Positions 1 through 9,353 of a stretch of DNA of 64,000 bases are shown here, piece by piece. The stretch lies in NCBI RefSeq assembly GCF_900177765.1, contig NZ_FXWI01000002.1, positions 744,001-808,000 on the forward strand, read 5' to 3'. Both the position numbers and the translations under genes were made by a program. The notes below the pieces were generated by a model, which was not told where the DNA came from, made no database searches, and was given only the letters and a program-made list of their open reading frames with translations. Origin of the DNA: Agreia sp. VKM Ac-1783 (GTDB taxonomy: Bacteria > Actinomycetota > Actinomycetes > Actinomycetales > Microbacteriaceae). Position 1 is the stretch's first letter. Each line of letters begins with the position of its first letter.

Positions 1-1140
1 GACGCCGAGTTCCCGATCGACGTCTATCAGACGGGCAGCGGTACCTCGTCGAACATGAACATGAATGAGGTGCTCAGCACTCTCGCCACAGCCCGACTCG
101 GCAGCCCCGTTCACCCCAACGACCACGTCAATGCATCGCAGTCATCGAACGATGTCTTTCCCACCTCCGTTCACGTTGCCGTCACGGGTGCCCTCATCGG
201 ACAGCTGCTGCCGGCTCTCGACCACCTCGCCACGGCGCTGGAGGCCAAGGCCGAGCTGTGGAAGTCAGCAGTTAAGGCCGGGCGAACGCACCTCATGGAC
301 GCCACTCCGGTAACACTCGGGCAGGAGTTCGGCGGCTATGCCATGCAGATCAGGCTCGGCATCGAGCGCGTACAGTCGGCGCTCCCCCGAGTGGCCGAAG
401 TTCCTCTGGGCGGCACCGCAGTCGGAACGGGCATCAACACACCCGCGGGCTTCCCGCAGCTCGTCATTCGACTTCTCGCCGAAGAGACAGGGCTGCCGAT
501 CACCGAGGCCCGCGACCATTTCGAAGCGCAGGGCGCCCGCGATTCGCTGGTCGAGGCATCCGGCGCCCTTCGGGTGCTCGCCGTCAGCCTCACCAAGATC
601 TGCAACGACCTCCGTTGGATGGGCTCCGGCCCCAACGCGGGTCTCGGTGAACTGCACATCCCCGACCTGCAGCCCGGATCATCGATCATGCCGGGCAAGG
701 TCAACCCGGTTATCCCCGAGGCCGTTCTGATGGTCTGCTCCCGGGTCATCGGCAACGACGCGAGCATCGCCTGGTCGGGTGCCTCCGGCGCCTTCGAACT
801 GAACGTCGCCATTCCGGTCATGGGAACGGCACTGCTCGAGTCGATCCGGCTGCTGTCGAACTCCTCGGTGCTGCTCGCCGACAAGACCGTAGCGGGCCTC
901 GAAGCCAACCTCGACCGCGCACGCGCCCTGGCGGAGTCGTCTCCCTCCATCGTCACACCGCTCAACCGCATCATCGGCTATGAGGCTGCCGCCAAGATCG
1001 CCAAGCACTCCGTCGCCAACAAGATGACCGTGCGCGAGGCCGTCATCGACCTCGGATTCGTGGAGCGAGGCGAGGTCACCCTCGAGCAGCTCGACAAGGC
1101 TCTCGACGTGCTCTCGATGACGGCGCCGCCCGCGGCCTGA
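1..1140 (+). CDS. fumC: class II fumarate hydratase, 5' end cut by window
   Basis: Reversible hydration of fumarate to malate in the TCA cycle, cytosolic homotetramer. The open frame runs from base 1, so the true start lies outside the window; 379 codons remain of about 465. Visible family marks are the substrate-site segment [13 protein letters not shown] just inside the edge and the superfamily signature [11 protein letters not shown] near base 670-705, which carries the catalytic serine loop. The C-terminal domain is complete. Aspartase belongs to the same superfamily, but the [11 protein letters not shown] form and the genomic position (a fumarase gene at the end of the phoH/uppS block) favour fumarase. 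Followed by a strong hairpin. Confidence 0.93.
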   Translation, partial: DAEFPIDVYQTGSGTSSNMNMNEVLSTLATARLGSPVHPNDHVNASQSSNDVFPTSVHVAVTGALIGQLLPALDHLATALEAKAELWKSAVKAGRTHLMDATPVTLGQEFGGYAMQIRLGIERVQSALPRVAEVPLGGTAVGTGINTPAGFPQLVIRLLAEETGLPITEARDHFEAQGARDSLVEASGALRVLAVSLTKICNDLRWMGSGPNAGLGELHIPDLQPGSSIMPGKVNPVIPEAVLMVCSRVIGNDASIAWSGASGAFELNVAIPVMGTALLESIRLLSNSSVLLADKTVAGLEANLDRARALAESSPSIVTPLNRIIGYEAAAKIAKHSVANKMTVREAVIDLGFVERGEVTLEQLDKALDVLSMTAPPAA

Positions 1141-1167
1141 TCCGACTCGACGCCGTCCGAACCGAGG

Positions 1168-1200
1168 CCGCCCGACCGCATCCACCTGCGGTTCGGGCGG
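1168..1200. terminator. bidirectional hairpin between fumC and prepilin peptidase gene
   Basis: GC-rich inverted repeat: CCGCCCGACCGC, an 8-base loop, then the complementary arm with one extra T. It sits between convergent genes. There is no T-run, as is common in actinomycetes, so intrinsic termination is inferred from structure and position. Confidence 0.6.
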
Positions 1201-1210
1201 CGTCGTGCCG

Positions 1211-1792
1211 TTAAAGCGCTCGCAGGGCCACGACCGCCCAGAAGGCGACCAGCAGAACGGGGCCGAAGGCGATGCGCCGGCCTCGGTGCCCACGACGACT
1301 CAGCAGAAGCACCGCCGAGTAGCCCCCGCCGAGAAAGAATGCCAGCATCAGCGCCGAGGCGGCGAGGAGCGGCGAAACCAGCGACAGGCATCCGGCCATC
1401 ACGGTGCTCAACTTCACGTCTCCCATGCCCAGCCCTCCCACGAGGTTGAGCACGAGCATGACCACCGCCACGATCGAGGTCGTCGCCAGGGCGGCTACGG
1501 GCAACTCCCCCGACGAGATCCCTGCCCAGCAGCCGTCGATGACGACGGCACCGAAGCCGGGAACCACTAGCACGTTCGGCAGCCGTCTCAGGCGCAGATC
1601 GAAGACGACGAGGCTCGGAGTCACGAGTGCAAGCCAGGCGAGCGTGACGACGCCAGGGCCACACCCCACCGAAGCGAATGCCAGGCACAGCAACAGGGCA
1701 CCGATCACCACCTGAGAGGGATGCGCGCCCCGCACGACGTCGACCAAGCCGATAGCGGGTCGTGGCAGACGCTCCGAGCTCATGCGCCCCAC
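1211..1792 (-). CDS. prepilin peptidase, A24 family (short form)
   Basis: Polytopic aspartic protease that cleaves leader peptides of type IV pilin or Tad/Flp-like prepilins at the inner face of the membrane. The 193-residue product is mostly hydrophobic and shows both A24 aspartate motifs: the first Asp in VVFDLRLRRLPN and the second in GMGDVKL. It lacks the N-terminal methyltransferase part of long PilD proteins, like the short actinobacterial TadV/CpaA forms. No pilus assembly genes are in the window, so its substrates must be encoded elsewhere. A second in-frame ATG four codons in is a possible start. Confidence 0.82.
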   Translation of the reverse strand: MGRMSSERLPRPAIGLVDVVRGAHPSQVVIGALLLCLAFASVGCGPGVVTLAWLALVTPSLVVFDLRLRRLPNVLVVPGFGAVVIDGCWAGISSGELPVAALATTSIVAVVMLVLNLVGGLGMGDVKLSTVMAGCLSLVSPLLAASALMLAFFLGGGYSAVLLLSRRGHRGRRIAFGPVLLVAFWAVVALRAL

Positions 1793-1871
1793 GGTAACGG
1801 TGAGCGGGGCGTGCCGTCAGAAGTTATCCACAAGGGACTCCCTCAGGCCAGCACGCCCCGCACCCCGATGA

Positions 1872-3245
1872 TCAGGCCAGTTCGTTCGACTCCAGCATCT
1901 CGGTGACGAGCGCCGCGATAGCCGAGCGCTCAGACCTGGTCAGCGTCATGTGCCCGAACAGAGGATGCCCCTTCAGCGTCTCGATGACCGAGGCGACGCC
2001 GTCGTGGCGGCCCACTCGAAGGTTGTCGCGCTGGGCCACGTCGTGGGTCAGTACGACGCGGGAGTTCTGCCCGATGCGGCTCAGCACCGTGAGCAGAACG
2101 TTGCGCTCGAGCGACTGGGCCTCGTCGACGATCACGAACGCGTCGTGCAGCGAACGACCGCGGATGTGAGTGAGTGGCAGCACCTCGAGGATGTTGCGTT
2201 CGATCACCTCGTCGATGACGTTCTGCGACACGATCGATCCGAGGGTGTCGAAGACCGCCTGCGCCCAGGGGTTCATCTTCTCGGACGCGTCTCCCGGCAG
2301 GAAGCCGAGCTCCTGCCCGCCGACCGCATAGAGAGGCCGGAACACCATGATCTTGCGGTGCTGCTGCTTCTCGAGAACCGCCTCCAGTCCCGCGCAGAGG
2401 GCCAGAGCCGACTTTCCCGTTCCGGCTCGACCTCCCAGCGAGATGATTCCGACCTCGGGATCGAGCAGCATGTCGATGGCAACCCGCTGCTCTGCCGAGC
2501 GGCCGTGCAACCCGAAGACGTCGCGATCGCCCCGAACGAGCTGGAAGCTGCGCTTGCCCGTCACGCGGCCCAGCGCCGATCCCCGGTCGGAGTGGATCAC
2601 GAGCCCGGTGTTCACCGGAATTCCCTCGACCAGGTCCGTGTCCATCGACTCCGACTCGTAGAGCGACGACATCTGGTCGGATCCGAGAGTGATGTCCGCA
2701 AGTCCGGTCCAGCCCGAGTCCACCGCCAGTTCCGCGCGGTACTCCTCGGCCGCGAGGCCGATCGAGGCAGCCTTGACCCGCAACGGCAGATCCTTCGAGA
2801 CGACGGTCACGTCGAGCCCATCGTTCGCCAGGTTGAGGGCGACGGCGAGAATGCGCGAGTCGTTGTCGTTCAGCTGCAGCCCCGAGGGAAGCACCGACAT
2901 GTTGGAGTGATTGAGCTCGACCCTGAGGCTGCCGCCCTCGCCCACCGCGATCGGAAAATCGAGCCGTTCGTGGAGCACGCGCAGCTCATCCAGATTGCGC
3001 AGCGCCTGGCGGGCGAAATATCCGATCTCGGGATCGTTCCTCTTGGATTCGAGTTCCGTGATGACGATCACCGGAAGAACGACGGGGTGCTCGGCGAACC
3101 GGAAGATCGCCTTCGGATCGGACAGCAGAACCGAGGTGTCCAGAACGTAGGTTCGTTCCTTCTGGTTCACGACTGCCGGCGCAGAACCGGATGCCCGCGT
3201 GCGGCTTCCGGTGTCGGTTGACTGGTGGGAATTGCGATCGGCCAC
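1872..3245 (-). CDS. PIN domain - PhoH ATPase fusion (PhoH2-like)
   Basis: RNA helicase/ribonuclease-type protein: an N-terminal PIN nuclease domain (starting [13 protein letters not shown]) followed by a PhoH P-loop ATPase. Walker A reads [11 protein letters not shown] and Walker B region FVIVDEAQ. About 457 residues, the usual size for mycobacterial PhoH2, which unwinds and cleaves RNA; that activity is family knowledge. A longer frame reaches base 3284, but I prefer the GTG at 3245, which has GGAG five bases upstream. In mycobacteria phoH2 lies in the same block as fum and uppS, as here. Confidence 0.9.
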   Translation of the reverse strand: MADRNSHQSTDTGSRTRASGSAPAVVNQKERTYVLDTSVLLSDPKAIFRFAEHPVVLPVIVITELESKRNDPEIGYFARQALRNLDELRVLHERLDFPIAVGEGGSLRVELNHSNMSVLPSGLQLNDNDSRILAVALNLANDGLDVTVVSKDLPLRVKAASIGLAAEEYRAELAVDSGWTGLADITLGSDQMSSLYESESMDTDLVEGIPVNTGLVIHSDRGSALGRVTGKRSFQLVRGDRDVFGLHGRSAEQRVAIDMLLDPEVGIISLGGRAGTGKSALALCAGLEAVLEKQQHRKIMVFRPLYAVGGQELGFLPGDASEKMNPWAQAVFDTLGSIVSQNVIDEVIERNILEVLPLTHIRGRSLHDAFVIVDEAQSLERNVLLTVLSRIGQNSRVVLTHDVAQRDNLRVGRHDGVASVIETLKGHPLFGHMTLTRSERSAIAALVTEMLESNELA

Positions 3246-3421
3246 GACTACTCCAACCCCGAGCGCGTGATGCACTCGGATCACTGTGGCGAGTCGGCCC
3301 CTAAGCCTTTCTCAAGTCTTTAGGTTTCTCCCGAGTCGTACTTATGTGGCCGACTCGACCAGGTGCCATACCTGATGTGCTTGACGCTACGTGCCACCGT
3401 GTTTCGAGCGGTGACGACACG

Positions 3422-3457
3422 CCCCGTGTTCGGTTACGTTCATGTAAACGAGCGGGG
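3422..3457. terminator. imperfect hairpin downstream of the prenyltransferase gene
   Basis: Outer arms CCCCG/CGGGG and inner GTTAC/GTAA pair around a short loop with bulges. It lies 17 bases beyond the uppS stop codon. No T-run follows. The rest of the 3246-3473 gap shows no gene. Confidence 0.4.
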
Positions 3458-3473
3458 TCGGGATGCCGCGGGC

Positions 3474-4265
3474 TCAGCCGCCGAAACGACGGTGCCGACG
3501 CGAATAGTCGCGGAGGGCACGGAGGAAATCGACCTCACGGATATCCGGCCCGAGCGCCTCCATGAAGTAGAACTCGCTGTGGGCGCTCTGCCACAGCATG
3601 AAGTCACTGAGTCGCTGCTCGCCCGACGTGCGGATGACCAGGTCAGGATCGCGCTGGCCGCCTGTGTAGAGGTGCTCTGCGATCAGCTCCTGATCGATGC
3701 TCTCTGCCAGGTCTTCGAGCGTGTGGCCCTGCTCCTGGTGCGCGCGGATGATGCTGCGCACAGCATCTGCGATCTCGGTGCGCCCCCCATAGCCGACCGC
3801 CAGGTTGACGTGGAGCCCGGTATGACCGGCCGTGCGTTCTTCGGCTTCGTCGAGCGCTGTGACGAGGGTGGGCGGCAGGCCGAGGTCGCTGCCGACGTGT
3901 TTGATGCGCCAGTCACGGAAGTGAGACAGCGCGCCGGCCAGCTCGGCGATGATCTCGACGAGTTCGTCGAGTTCGTCTTTGTTGCGGCTCGTCAGGTTGT
4001 CGGTCGAGAGCAGGTAGAGAGTCACGACCTGGATGCCGAGGTCGTCGCACCAGACGAGGAACTCGCGCATCTTTGCAGCCCCTGCGCGGTGCCCATGCGC
4101 CGCGGTGCCGAGCAGTCTCTGTTTGGCCCAACGACGGTTTCCGTCGATGATCATCGCGACGTGATGCGGCAGCGCATCGACGGCGAGCTCTCGTCTCAGT
4201 CGCTTCTGGTAGAGGCCGTAGAGGAAGCCGCTTCCCCGTGGGTTCTCTTCGATGGACACACGCAT
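3474..4265 (-). CDS. uppS: cis-prenyltransferase (isoprenyl/polyprenyl diphosphate synthase)
   Basis: Condenses isopentenyl diphosphate onto an allylic primer with Z stereochemistry for the polyprenyl carrier of cell-wall synthesis. The 263-residue product carries the family signature HVAMIIDGNRRWA with catalytic Asp at residue 41, and the C-terminal block EVDFLRALRDYSRRHRRFGG. Its partner, divergent hemolysin III, is the same as in the mycobacterial Rv1085c/Rv1086 pair, where Rv1086 is a short-chain Z-farnesyl diphosphate synthase. By that synteny this may be the short-chain enzyme and not the final-length undecaprenyl/decaprenyl synthase; sequence reading alone cannot fix the chain length. 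Confidence 0.9.
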   Translation of the reverse strand: MRVSIEENPRGSGFLYGLYQKRLRRELAVDALPHHVAMIIDGNRRWAKQRLLGTAAHGHRAGAAKMREFLVWCDDLGIQVVTLYLLSTDNLTSRNKDELDELVEIIAELAGALSHFRDWRIKHVGSDLGLPPTLVTALDEAEERTAGHTGLHVNLAVGYGGRTEIADAVRSIIRAHQEQGHTLEDLAESIDQELIAEHLYTGGQRDPDLVIRTSGEQRLSDFMLWQSAHSEFYFMEALGPDIREVDFLRALRDYSRRHRRFGG

Positions 4266-4329
4266 ACGCTACCCGTGTTCGCAGAGAAACTCACAGCGGC
4301 GCGGACGCGCCGCCGCGTACGCTGGCCTA

Positions 4330-5034
4330 ATGCGCGCGCCCGCCGACCTCCCCAACATCCCTCTGCTCGACGACGCGGTCGAGCACCCCATCGAGGTCAA
4401 GCCCACGTGGCGCGGCTGGATCCACGCGGGCACGTTCCCCCTCGCGATCATCGCGGGTATCGTGCTGATCGTCCTTGCCGACGGTTCGGCAGCGAAGGCC
4501 GCCAGTGCGGTCTTCATGACGACGTCGCTGTTGCTCTTCGGCAACTCAGCGCTGTACCACCGATTCAACTGGAAGCCGCGCATGAAGCGGCTCCTGAAGC
4601 GCATCGATCACGCCAATATCTTCTTGTTGATCGCGGGCACCTACACCCCGATCGCCGTACTCGCCCTGCCCCCGGAGAAGGGCATCCTGTTGCTCTGTCT
4701 CGTCTGGGGCGGCGCCCTCTTCGGCATCGGGTTCCGGGTGTTCTGGATCGACGCGCCCCGCTGGCTCTACGTTCTGCTGTACCTGATGCTGAGTTGGGCA
4801 GCCGTCATGTACCTCGGCGATCTGCTGGCCACGAATGCGGCCATGATGCTGCTCGTACTCGTCGGCGGCCTCTGCTACACCGTCGGCGCCGTCGTCTACG
4901 CGCTGAAGCGACCCAACCCGTTCCCCGGCCGCTTCGGGTTTCACGAGATCTTCCACGCGCTGACCCTCGTGGCGTTCCTCTGCCACTGGACGGCCATCCT
5001 GCTCATCGTGCTCAACCCCTCCTACGGGGGCTGA
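4330..5034 (+). CDS. hemolysin III / PAQR family membrane protein
   Basis: Seven-helix integral membrane protein of the TrhA/YqfA/PAQR type, 234 residues. Family marks are the first helix with SALYHRF followed by RLLKRIDHANIFLLIAGTYTP, and the last helix with FHEIFHALTLVAFLCHW, which supply the metal-site histidines. Function in bacteria is unsettled (membrane homeostasis; hemolysis in some). I chose the ATG at 4330 because upstream codons overlap the divergent uppS gene. The ATG has no Shine-Dalgarno but a TACGCT hexamer just upstream, so a leaderless transcript is possible. Confidence 0.88.
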   Translation: MRAPADLPNIPLLDDAVEHPIEVKPTWRGWIHAGTFPLAIIAGIVLIVLADGSAAKAASAVFMTTSLLLFGNSALYHRFNWKPRMKRLLKRIDHANIFLLIAGTYTPIAVLALPPEKGILLLCLVWGGALFGIGFRVFWIDAPRWLYVLLYLMLSWAAVMYLGDLLATNAAMMLLVLVGGLCYTVGAVVYALKRPNPFPGRFGFHEIFHALTLVAFLCHWTAILLIVLNPSYGG

Positions 5035-5052
5035 GCACACCGGACGCCGGCC

Positions 5053-6183
5053 CTACAGCGTGCGAGCGAACGGGTCGAAGTCGACAGGCACAGATGGCAC
5101 CGGAGCGGTGAGCGAGCTGCTGACCGTGACGAACTCGCCGCTCGCCGCCGATTCCTGGGCGGAGAGCATGACATCGAGCACGTGGTAGCCGAGCTCTCCG
5201 GTGGCGACGTGCGGGCGATCCGCGGAGATCGCGCGGACCATGTCGAGCAGTCCGAGACCTCGGCCCACGACCGTGCCTCTCTGCTCCAGCTCGATCCATT
5301 TCTGCTCTCCCCAGTCTCCATCGGAGAGCGACGTCCGAGCCGTGACGTATGCACTGCGGCCTTCGAACTGATTGGGGTCGGGGACGATGAGCGATCCCCG
5401 CGTCCCGTGCACCTCGAAGACGCCATGTCGTTCGAGTGCCGAATCGAAGCTCAGGAGGCTCGAGGCCTGCTGGCCCGAGTCGAACGAGGTGAGCAGCTGT
5501 AGAGAGCTAGGGACTTCCACAGGAAAGGTCGTTCCAGCGTTGGGCCCCGACTGGATGACGCGCTCTTCGGCCTTCTTCCGACCGAGCGCCCCGACGCGGT
5601 CTACCGACCCGAAGAGGCTCACGAGGCCACTGATGTAGTACGGGCCCATGTCGAGCAGAGGGCCGGCGCCCTCGGCGAAGAGAAATTGGGGACTCGGGTG
5701 CCAGAGATCCGGACCAATGGTCTGGAACGTGGTGGTGGCAAACATCGGCTCCCCGATGAGACCCTCCTGGATGGCGCGCTTCGCCGTCTGGAATCCCGGC
5801 CCCAGGATGGTGTCCGGCGCCGAGCCCACACGAAGCCCCCGAGCAGCCGCGTCGTTCAACAACTGAGCGACACCGGCTCGGTCGAGCCCGAGAGGCTTCT
5901 CGCTCCACACGTGCTTGCCCGCCGCGATGGCGGCGGACGAGACCTCGATATGTGCCGCGGGGATCGTCAGGTTCACGACCACCTGCACGTCGGCGTGACC
6001 AAGCACGTCGGCGACGGAGCCCCAGGAGGGGACGCCGTGTTTCTCAGCCTGGCTCTTGGCCCGCTCCTCGATGAGGTCACCGACGATGATTACGTTCACA
6101 TCGGGAAAGGAGCGGAGGTTCTCGAGGTACGTATCACTGATGACGCCCGCGCCGACGACACCTACTCCCACAGGCCCGCTCAT
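5053..6183 (-). CDS. Gfo/Idh/MocA family oxidoreductase
   Basis: NAD(P)-dependent dehydrogenase of sugar or cyclitol catabolism. The 376-residue product begins with a Rossmann segment (VGVVGAGVISDTYLENL) and has the conserved EKPLGLD motif with the catalytic-site lysine near residue 95. The C-terminal beta-sheet domain is complete. Its ATG overlaps the stop of the upstream isomerase gene by four bases, so the two are translationally coupled. With the isomerase and MFS transporter it forms an import-isomerise-oxidise module. The substrate (inositol, a keto-sugar or a disaccharide derivative) cannot be read from the sequence. Confidence 0.85.
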   Translation of the reverse strand: MSGPVGVGVVGAGVISDTYLENLRSFPDVNVIIVGDLIEERAKSQAEKHGVPSWGSVADVLGHADVQVVVNLTIPAAHIEVSSAAIAAGKHVWSEKPLGLDRAGVAQLLNDAAARGLRVGSAPDTILGPGFQTAKRAIQEGLIGEPMFATTTFQTIGPDLWHPSPQFLFAEGAGPLLDMGPYYISGLVSLFGSVDRVGALGRKKAEERVIQSGPNAGTTFPVEVPSSLQLLTSFDSGQQASSLLSFDSALERHGVFEVHGTRGSLIVPDPNQFEGRSAYVTARTSLSDGDWGEQKWIELEQRGTVVGRGLGLLDMVRAISADRPHVATGELGYHVLDVMLSAQESAASGEFVTVSSSLTAPVPSVPVDFDPFARTL

Positions 6184-7007
6184 GCGGCGTACCCTCCGTC
6201 GATGAGAAAGTCGTAGCTCGCCTGGATGTCGGCGAAGACGTCTCCCGGGGCATTGTCGTATTCGATGACGGCGTACTTGATGTGGCCTTCACCGGCCGCG
6301 AGCGAGTCGACGAGAGGAACCTGTCCCTCCCCCGGTCGACGCTGGTCCAGCGTCTCCGAACCGAACGGAGCAGCTCCCGGCGCGAACGGATTCTCGGCCG
6401 GTGCGATGCCGTCTTTCACGTGCACAGCGACGAGGCGGTCGCCGAGCCACGAGACGAGACGCGGTCCATCTTGTCCACCCGTGAGCGCCCAGAAGAGGTC
6501 CAGCTCGATCAGAACCCGCTGGTCGGTCGCCGAGACGAACCGCTCGAACGCGGTCTGACCGTCGAACGACGCGATGAACTCCTGCGCGTGGTTGTGGTAC
6601 CCGACCGACAGGCCGAAAGTGGCCGCGAGCTCGGCGGAGGCGTTCAACCGGTCGGCGATGTCCTGGACGCCCACCTCTGTCAGCCACCGGTCAGCGGCCA
6701 CGAACGGGTCGATGACCGTCGTCATGCCGAGCGTGGCGGCCGCTTCGAAGACGACCTCCGGCGCAGGGGTGGGGATCGAGCCATCGGGAGTCCACAGGGT
6801 GTCGGAGAGTAGAGGTGCGTGTCCGGTCGGAGAAGTCAACCCACTCGCATCGAGGGCGGATCGGATCTCGTCGGGACGGCGGACGAAATCGAATGCCTCC
6901 ACGTGTGTGAGTCCGATGGCGGCGAGCTTGTCGAGCGAGCCGCTCGGGTCATCCGAGAATTCTTTGGCCAGCGTGTACAGCTGAATGGATGCTGCGGGGA
7001 GCGTCAT
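6180..7007 (-). CDS. sugar phosphate isomerase/epimerase (AP endonuclease family 2 TIM barrel)
   Basis: 275-residue xylose-isomerase-like TIM barrel protein related to inosose dehydratase, inosose isomerase and tagatose epimerase. Metal-ligand style segments are visible: a mid-protein SVGYHNHAQEF, then VLIELDLFWAL, VAVHVKDG and a C-terminal YAVIEYDNAPGD. The start has AGGTGA upstream. Coupled to the Gfo/Idh gene by an ATGA overlap, and 41 bases after the MFS gene. This barrel plus Gfo/Idh pairing is typical of cyclitol and rare-sugar pathways. The exact reaction is unknown. Confidence 0.83.
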   Translation of the reverse strand: MTLPAASIQLYTLAKEFSDDPSGSLDKLAAIGLTHVEAFDFVRRPDEIRSALDASGLTSPTGHAPLLSDTLWTPDGSIPTPAPEVVFEAAATLGMTTVIDPFVAADRWLTEVGVQDIADRLNASAELAATFGLSVGYHNHAQEFIASFDGQTAFERFVSATDQRVLIELDLFWALTGGQDGPRLVSWLGDRLVAVHVKDGIAPAENPFAPGAAPFGSETLDQRRPGEGQVPLVDSLAAGEGHIKYAVIEYDNAPGDVFADIQASYDFLIDGGYAA

Positions 7008-7048
7008 GCGTGATTCACCTTTCGATCGTGGACGTGCGAGACCACGGG

Positions 7049-8383
7049 CTATCTGACTTTCTTGATGGGGAAAATGACGAGTGCTCCCACGATCGCAGCT
7101 ACCGCGCAGATGGAGAACCAGAGCGCGTAGTTGTTTCCGGTCGGATCACTGACGTAGACGAGGATTCCACCGACGAGCGGCGCGAGCGTCTGAGGAAGCG
7201 CGTTGGCGATGTTGAACACCCCGAGGTCTTTGCCGGAGTTCTCGGCATCGGGCAGCACGTCGACGACGAGGGCGAGGTCGACTCCCACGTAGATGCCGAA
7301 GGCCAGGCCGAGAAGTGCCTCGAGTATGAAGAAGCCGCTCACGTCTTGAACGAAGATCAGCGCGAACGTGCCGATCGCGAACAGGGCGGTCGAGCTCCAC
7401 ACGAAGACCTTGCGACGACCCAGGCGGTCGGAGAGCCACCCGGCGAAGTAGCTCGCGGCGACGAGCGCGACTGTGTAGATGAGCACGCTCGTCGAGATGA
7501 CGGCCGGGATGTCACCCTCCGGCACCCCGACGTGGTTGAGGAGGTAGAAGAAGCGGAAGGTCGTGAAGCCGAAGCTCGCGAAGGTGATCAGGAAGCGTGA
7601 CCACCAGGCGAGCGCATAGTCGGGATTCTTGCGAGGGCTCACCCAGAACGTCTCCGCCCAGTCGCGGAGGGTGGCACGAGGAGGAGGGAAGGGCAGTCGA
7701 CGATCCGGCAGAACGACGGCGAAGATGACCATCACGATGATCGCCAAAACGGATGGCGCCACGAACATGACGACCAGCTGCCCCACGAACGCCTGAGCGA
7801 CATACGTTCCGCCGAGCACGCCGACGTTCTGGGCGATGCCGATCGCCGCCGTGATCTTGCCCCTCTGGAACTTCGGCACTTGATCCGCGATCGTCGCGAA
7901 GAATGGCGCGAGAGTCATGTTCGCACCGAGCTGCGCGAGTGCCCAGCCGATGGTGGCGAAGAGGAGGTTGGGAGCGAGCGCCATGATCAGGAAGGCGAAG
8001 GTCATGATGACCGTGCCCGTGACGATCCAGATCCGGCGACGGCCCCAGCGGCTCGTCGTACGGTCGGAGAGGCGCCCGAAGACGACGTTCGCGATGGTCG
8101 CGAAGAGTGCACCGACGCCGCCGAGCACGGCCGCCGCGCCGGTGGCTCCGTCCTGCGCGATCTCGCCGAGCTCGACGAGCGATTGGATCTTGAGCCCGAT
8201 TCCCACGATCGCGGGCCCCAGAAGGGCGATGAAGAAGACCAGCTGCGCCACGAGCAGCCAGGCGACATAGCTCGGCTTCGCCGGCTCCGTCGGCGGGGGG
8301 AATGTCTGATCGCCTCGCACGGCGGCTGTCGCCGTCGTCATTCCCGACGGCATTCCTGCCGCGGATCCACTCGCTGTGGTCAT
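7049..8383 (-). CDS. MFS transporter (sugar-type, paired with TetR regulator)
   Basis: 444-residue 12-helix carrier. Family marks include the loop after helix 2, GRLSDRTTSRWGRRRIWI, and its half-repeat SDRLGRRKVF after helix 8. It resembles glycoside/sugar symporter-type MFS proteins and is clearly related to a second carrier at 25330-26592: both have SDRTTSR-GRRR and a late D-x-LPD...GKDLG segment. It heads the transporter-isomerase-oxidoreductase operon. A GAGGAAC ribosome-binding site precedes the ATG. A palindrome in the divergent promoter region suggests control by the adjacent TetR protein. Confidence 0.86.
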   Translation of the reverse strand: MTTASGSAAGMPSGMTTATAAVRGDQTFPPPTEPAKPSYVAWLLVAQLVFFIALLGPAIVGIGLKIQSLVELGEIAQDGATGAAAVLGGVGALFATIANVVFGRLSDRTTSRWGRRRIWIVTGTVIMTFAFLIMALAPNLLFATIGWALAQLGANMTLAPFFATIADQVPKFQRGKITAAIGIAQNVGVLGGTYVAQAFVGQLVVMFVAPSVLAIIVMVIFAVVLPDRRLPFPPPRATLRDWAETFWVSPRKNPDYALAWWSRFLITFASFGFTTFRFFYLLNHVGVPEGDIPAVISTSVLIYTVALVAASYFAGWLSDRLGRRKVFVWSSTALFAIGTFALIFVQDVSGFFILEALLGLAFGIYVGVDLALVVDVLPDAENSGKDLGVFNIANALPQTLAPLVGGILVYVSDPTGNNYALWFSICAVAAIVGALVIFPIKKVR

Positions 8384-8411
8384 GTGCCGGTTCCTCTCAT
8401 CATTGAGTGTG

Positions 8412-8421
8412 GATGTACATC
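8412..8421. repeat. perfect 10-bp palindrome GATGTACATC upstream of MFS gene
   Basis: Lies in the MFS/TetR divergent region, 28 bases from the MFS start. It could be a second regulator site. Short palindromes of this kind arise by chance, so confidence is low. Confidence 0.3.
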
Positions 8422-8449
8422 ATTCGCGGTTCGAAAACCAAAACCGATC

Positions 8450-8466
8450 ACTGTACGGGTTACAGT
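8450..8466. promoter_or_regulatory. candidate TetR operator (ACTGTA-5-TACAGT)
   Basis: Perfect 6-bp inverted arms ACTGTA and TACAGT around CGGGT, in the middle of the 149-base gap between the divergent MFS and TetR genes. Size and position fit a TetR-family operator that would control both genes. Binding is inferred. Confidence 0.55.
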
Positions 8467-8532
8467 ATGCAGCTCGCCGCGTCGGCCCACAAGAGTCAAT
8501 CTGCACCCGATGCTGTGGCCTAGCATCGATAC

Positions 8533-9102
8533 ATGGCGGATCGGGGGTCGTACGCGAAAGGCGTCGTGCGCCGAGAGGAGATCCTTACGGCCGCGCTCGA
8601 CGTGTTCTCTCGAGAGGGCTATCGCGGCACGTCTCTGCGAGACATAGCGAAGCAGGTGGGCGTGAGCCTTCCGGGCCTAATGCACTACTTCGATTCGAAG
8701 GAGCATCTGCTCACCGCGATCCTGCAGAAGCGCGACCAGGTAGACGGGGACGCGCATCCGGCCGACGGAGACTTCCTCGACGGGCTCCTCGCGATCATGC
8801 GCCACAACCGCGATGTGCCGGGGCTCGTGCAGCTCTACATCACCCTCGCAGCGGCGGCCGAAGACCCGTCACATCCGGCACATTCATTCTTCATCGAGCG
8901 CTTCGACTTCGTCCGCCTGGCACTCGCCGCGGTCGTGCGGGATCGTCAGGCGGCGGGAACAGCACGCGCAGAACTCGACCCCGAGCACGTCGCCCGCGTC
9001 CTTATCGCCGTCGCCGACGGCATCCAGATTCAGTGGGCGCTCGACCGCACGGTCGACATGGCCGGCGACATCGAGCGCCTCTGGGACGCGATCTCCCGCT
9101 AA
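8533..9102 (+). CDS. TetR/AcrR family transcriptional regulator
   Basis: 189-residue regulator. N-terminal three-helix DNA-binding domain: REEILTAALDVFSREGY, then TSLRDIAKQVGVSLPGLMHYFDSKEHLL, the classical TetR recognition segment. The C-terminal ligand-binding half is all-helical. Divergent from the MFS-isomerase-oxidoreductase operon with a palindrome between them, so it most likely represses that operon and responds to its sugar substrate. Its stop codon overlaps the convergent small membrane gene by four bases. A TAGCAT hexamer lies seven bases before the ATG, so the mRNA may be leaderless. Confidence 0.87.
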   Translation: MADRGSYAKGVVRREEILTAALDVFSREGYRGTSLRDIAKQVGVSLPGLMHYFDSKEHLLTAILQKRDQVDGDAHPADGDFLDGLLAIMRHNRDVPGLVQLYITLAAAAEDPSHPAHSFFIERFDFVRLALAAVVRDRQAAGTARAELDPEHVARVLIAVADGIQIQWALDRTVDMAGDIERLWDAISR

Positions 9103-9353
9103 GCGCCGTCTACCGGGCCGTCGGCATCCCGAGCCTCTTGCTCGAGCTGCTGACGCACCTGCTCGCGGTAGTTCACGCGGCGCACCCGGCGCACCATGTC
9201 GATGACGAGCAGAATCACGATGACGGCCACGCCGAATGTCGCGATGAACCCGACGAATCCGGGCGTGACCGTGTTCGGATCGAACTGCGGCTGGTCGGAG
9301 GCCCGCAGCAGGGTGTGAGTCACCGTCGCGGTGAGCTGATCAACGCTGTACAT
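9099..9353 (-). CDS. small single-pass membrane protein downstream of mca
   Basis: 84 residues: a short polar N-terminus, one hydrophobic helix (FVGFIATFGVAVIVILLVIDMVRRVRRV, residues about 32-57) with positive residues on its inner side, and a charged Gln/Glu-rich tail. The ATG at 9353 lies 14 bases inside the end of mca, so it is probably coupled to it. Mycobacteria have a protein of similar size and layout directly after mca (Rv1083), which supports it being real. No function is known. Confidence 0.7.
   Translation of the reverse strand: MYSVDQLTATVTHTLLRASDQPQFDPNTVTPGFVGFIATFGVAVIVILLVIDMVRRVRRVNYREQVRQQLEQEARDADGPVDGA

Noticed and set aside
1950-3221. 423-codon plus-strand open frame opposite the PhoH gene
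   Set aside because: Antisense shadow; the minus-strand frame has full PIN and PhoH motifs.
3363-5111. 582-codon plus-strand open frame over uppS and hemolysin III
   Set aside because: Antisense/out-of-frame shadow of two well-supported genes; composition is Arg/Pro/Ala-rich with no family match, typical of GC-rich DNA.
5053-9102. Mobile element carrying the sugar module
   Set aside because: No integrase, transposase, tRNA gene or flanking direct repeats seen; only the interruption of synteny supports acquisition.
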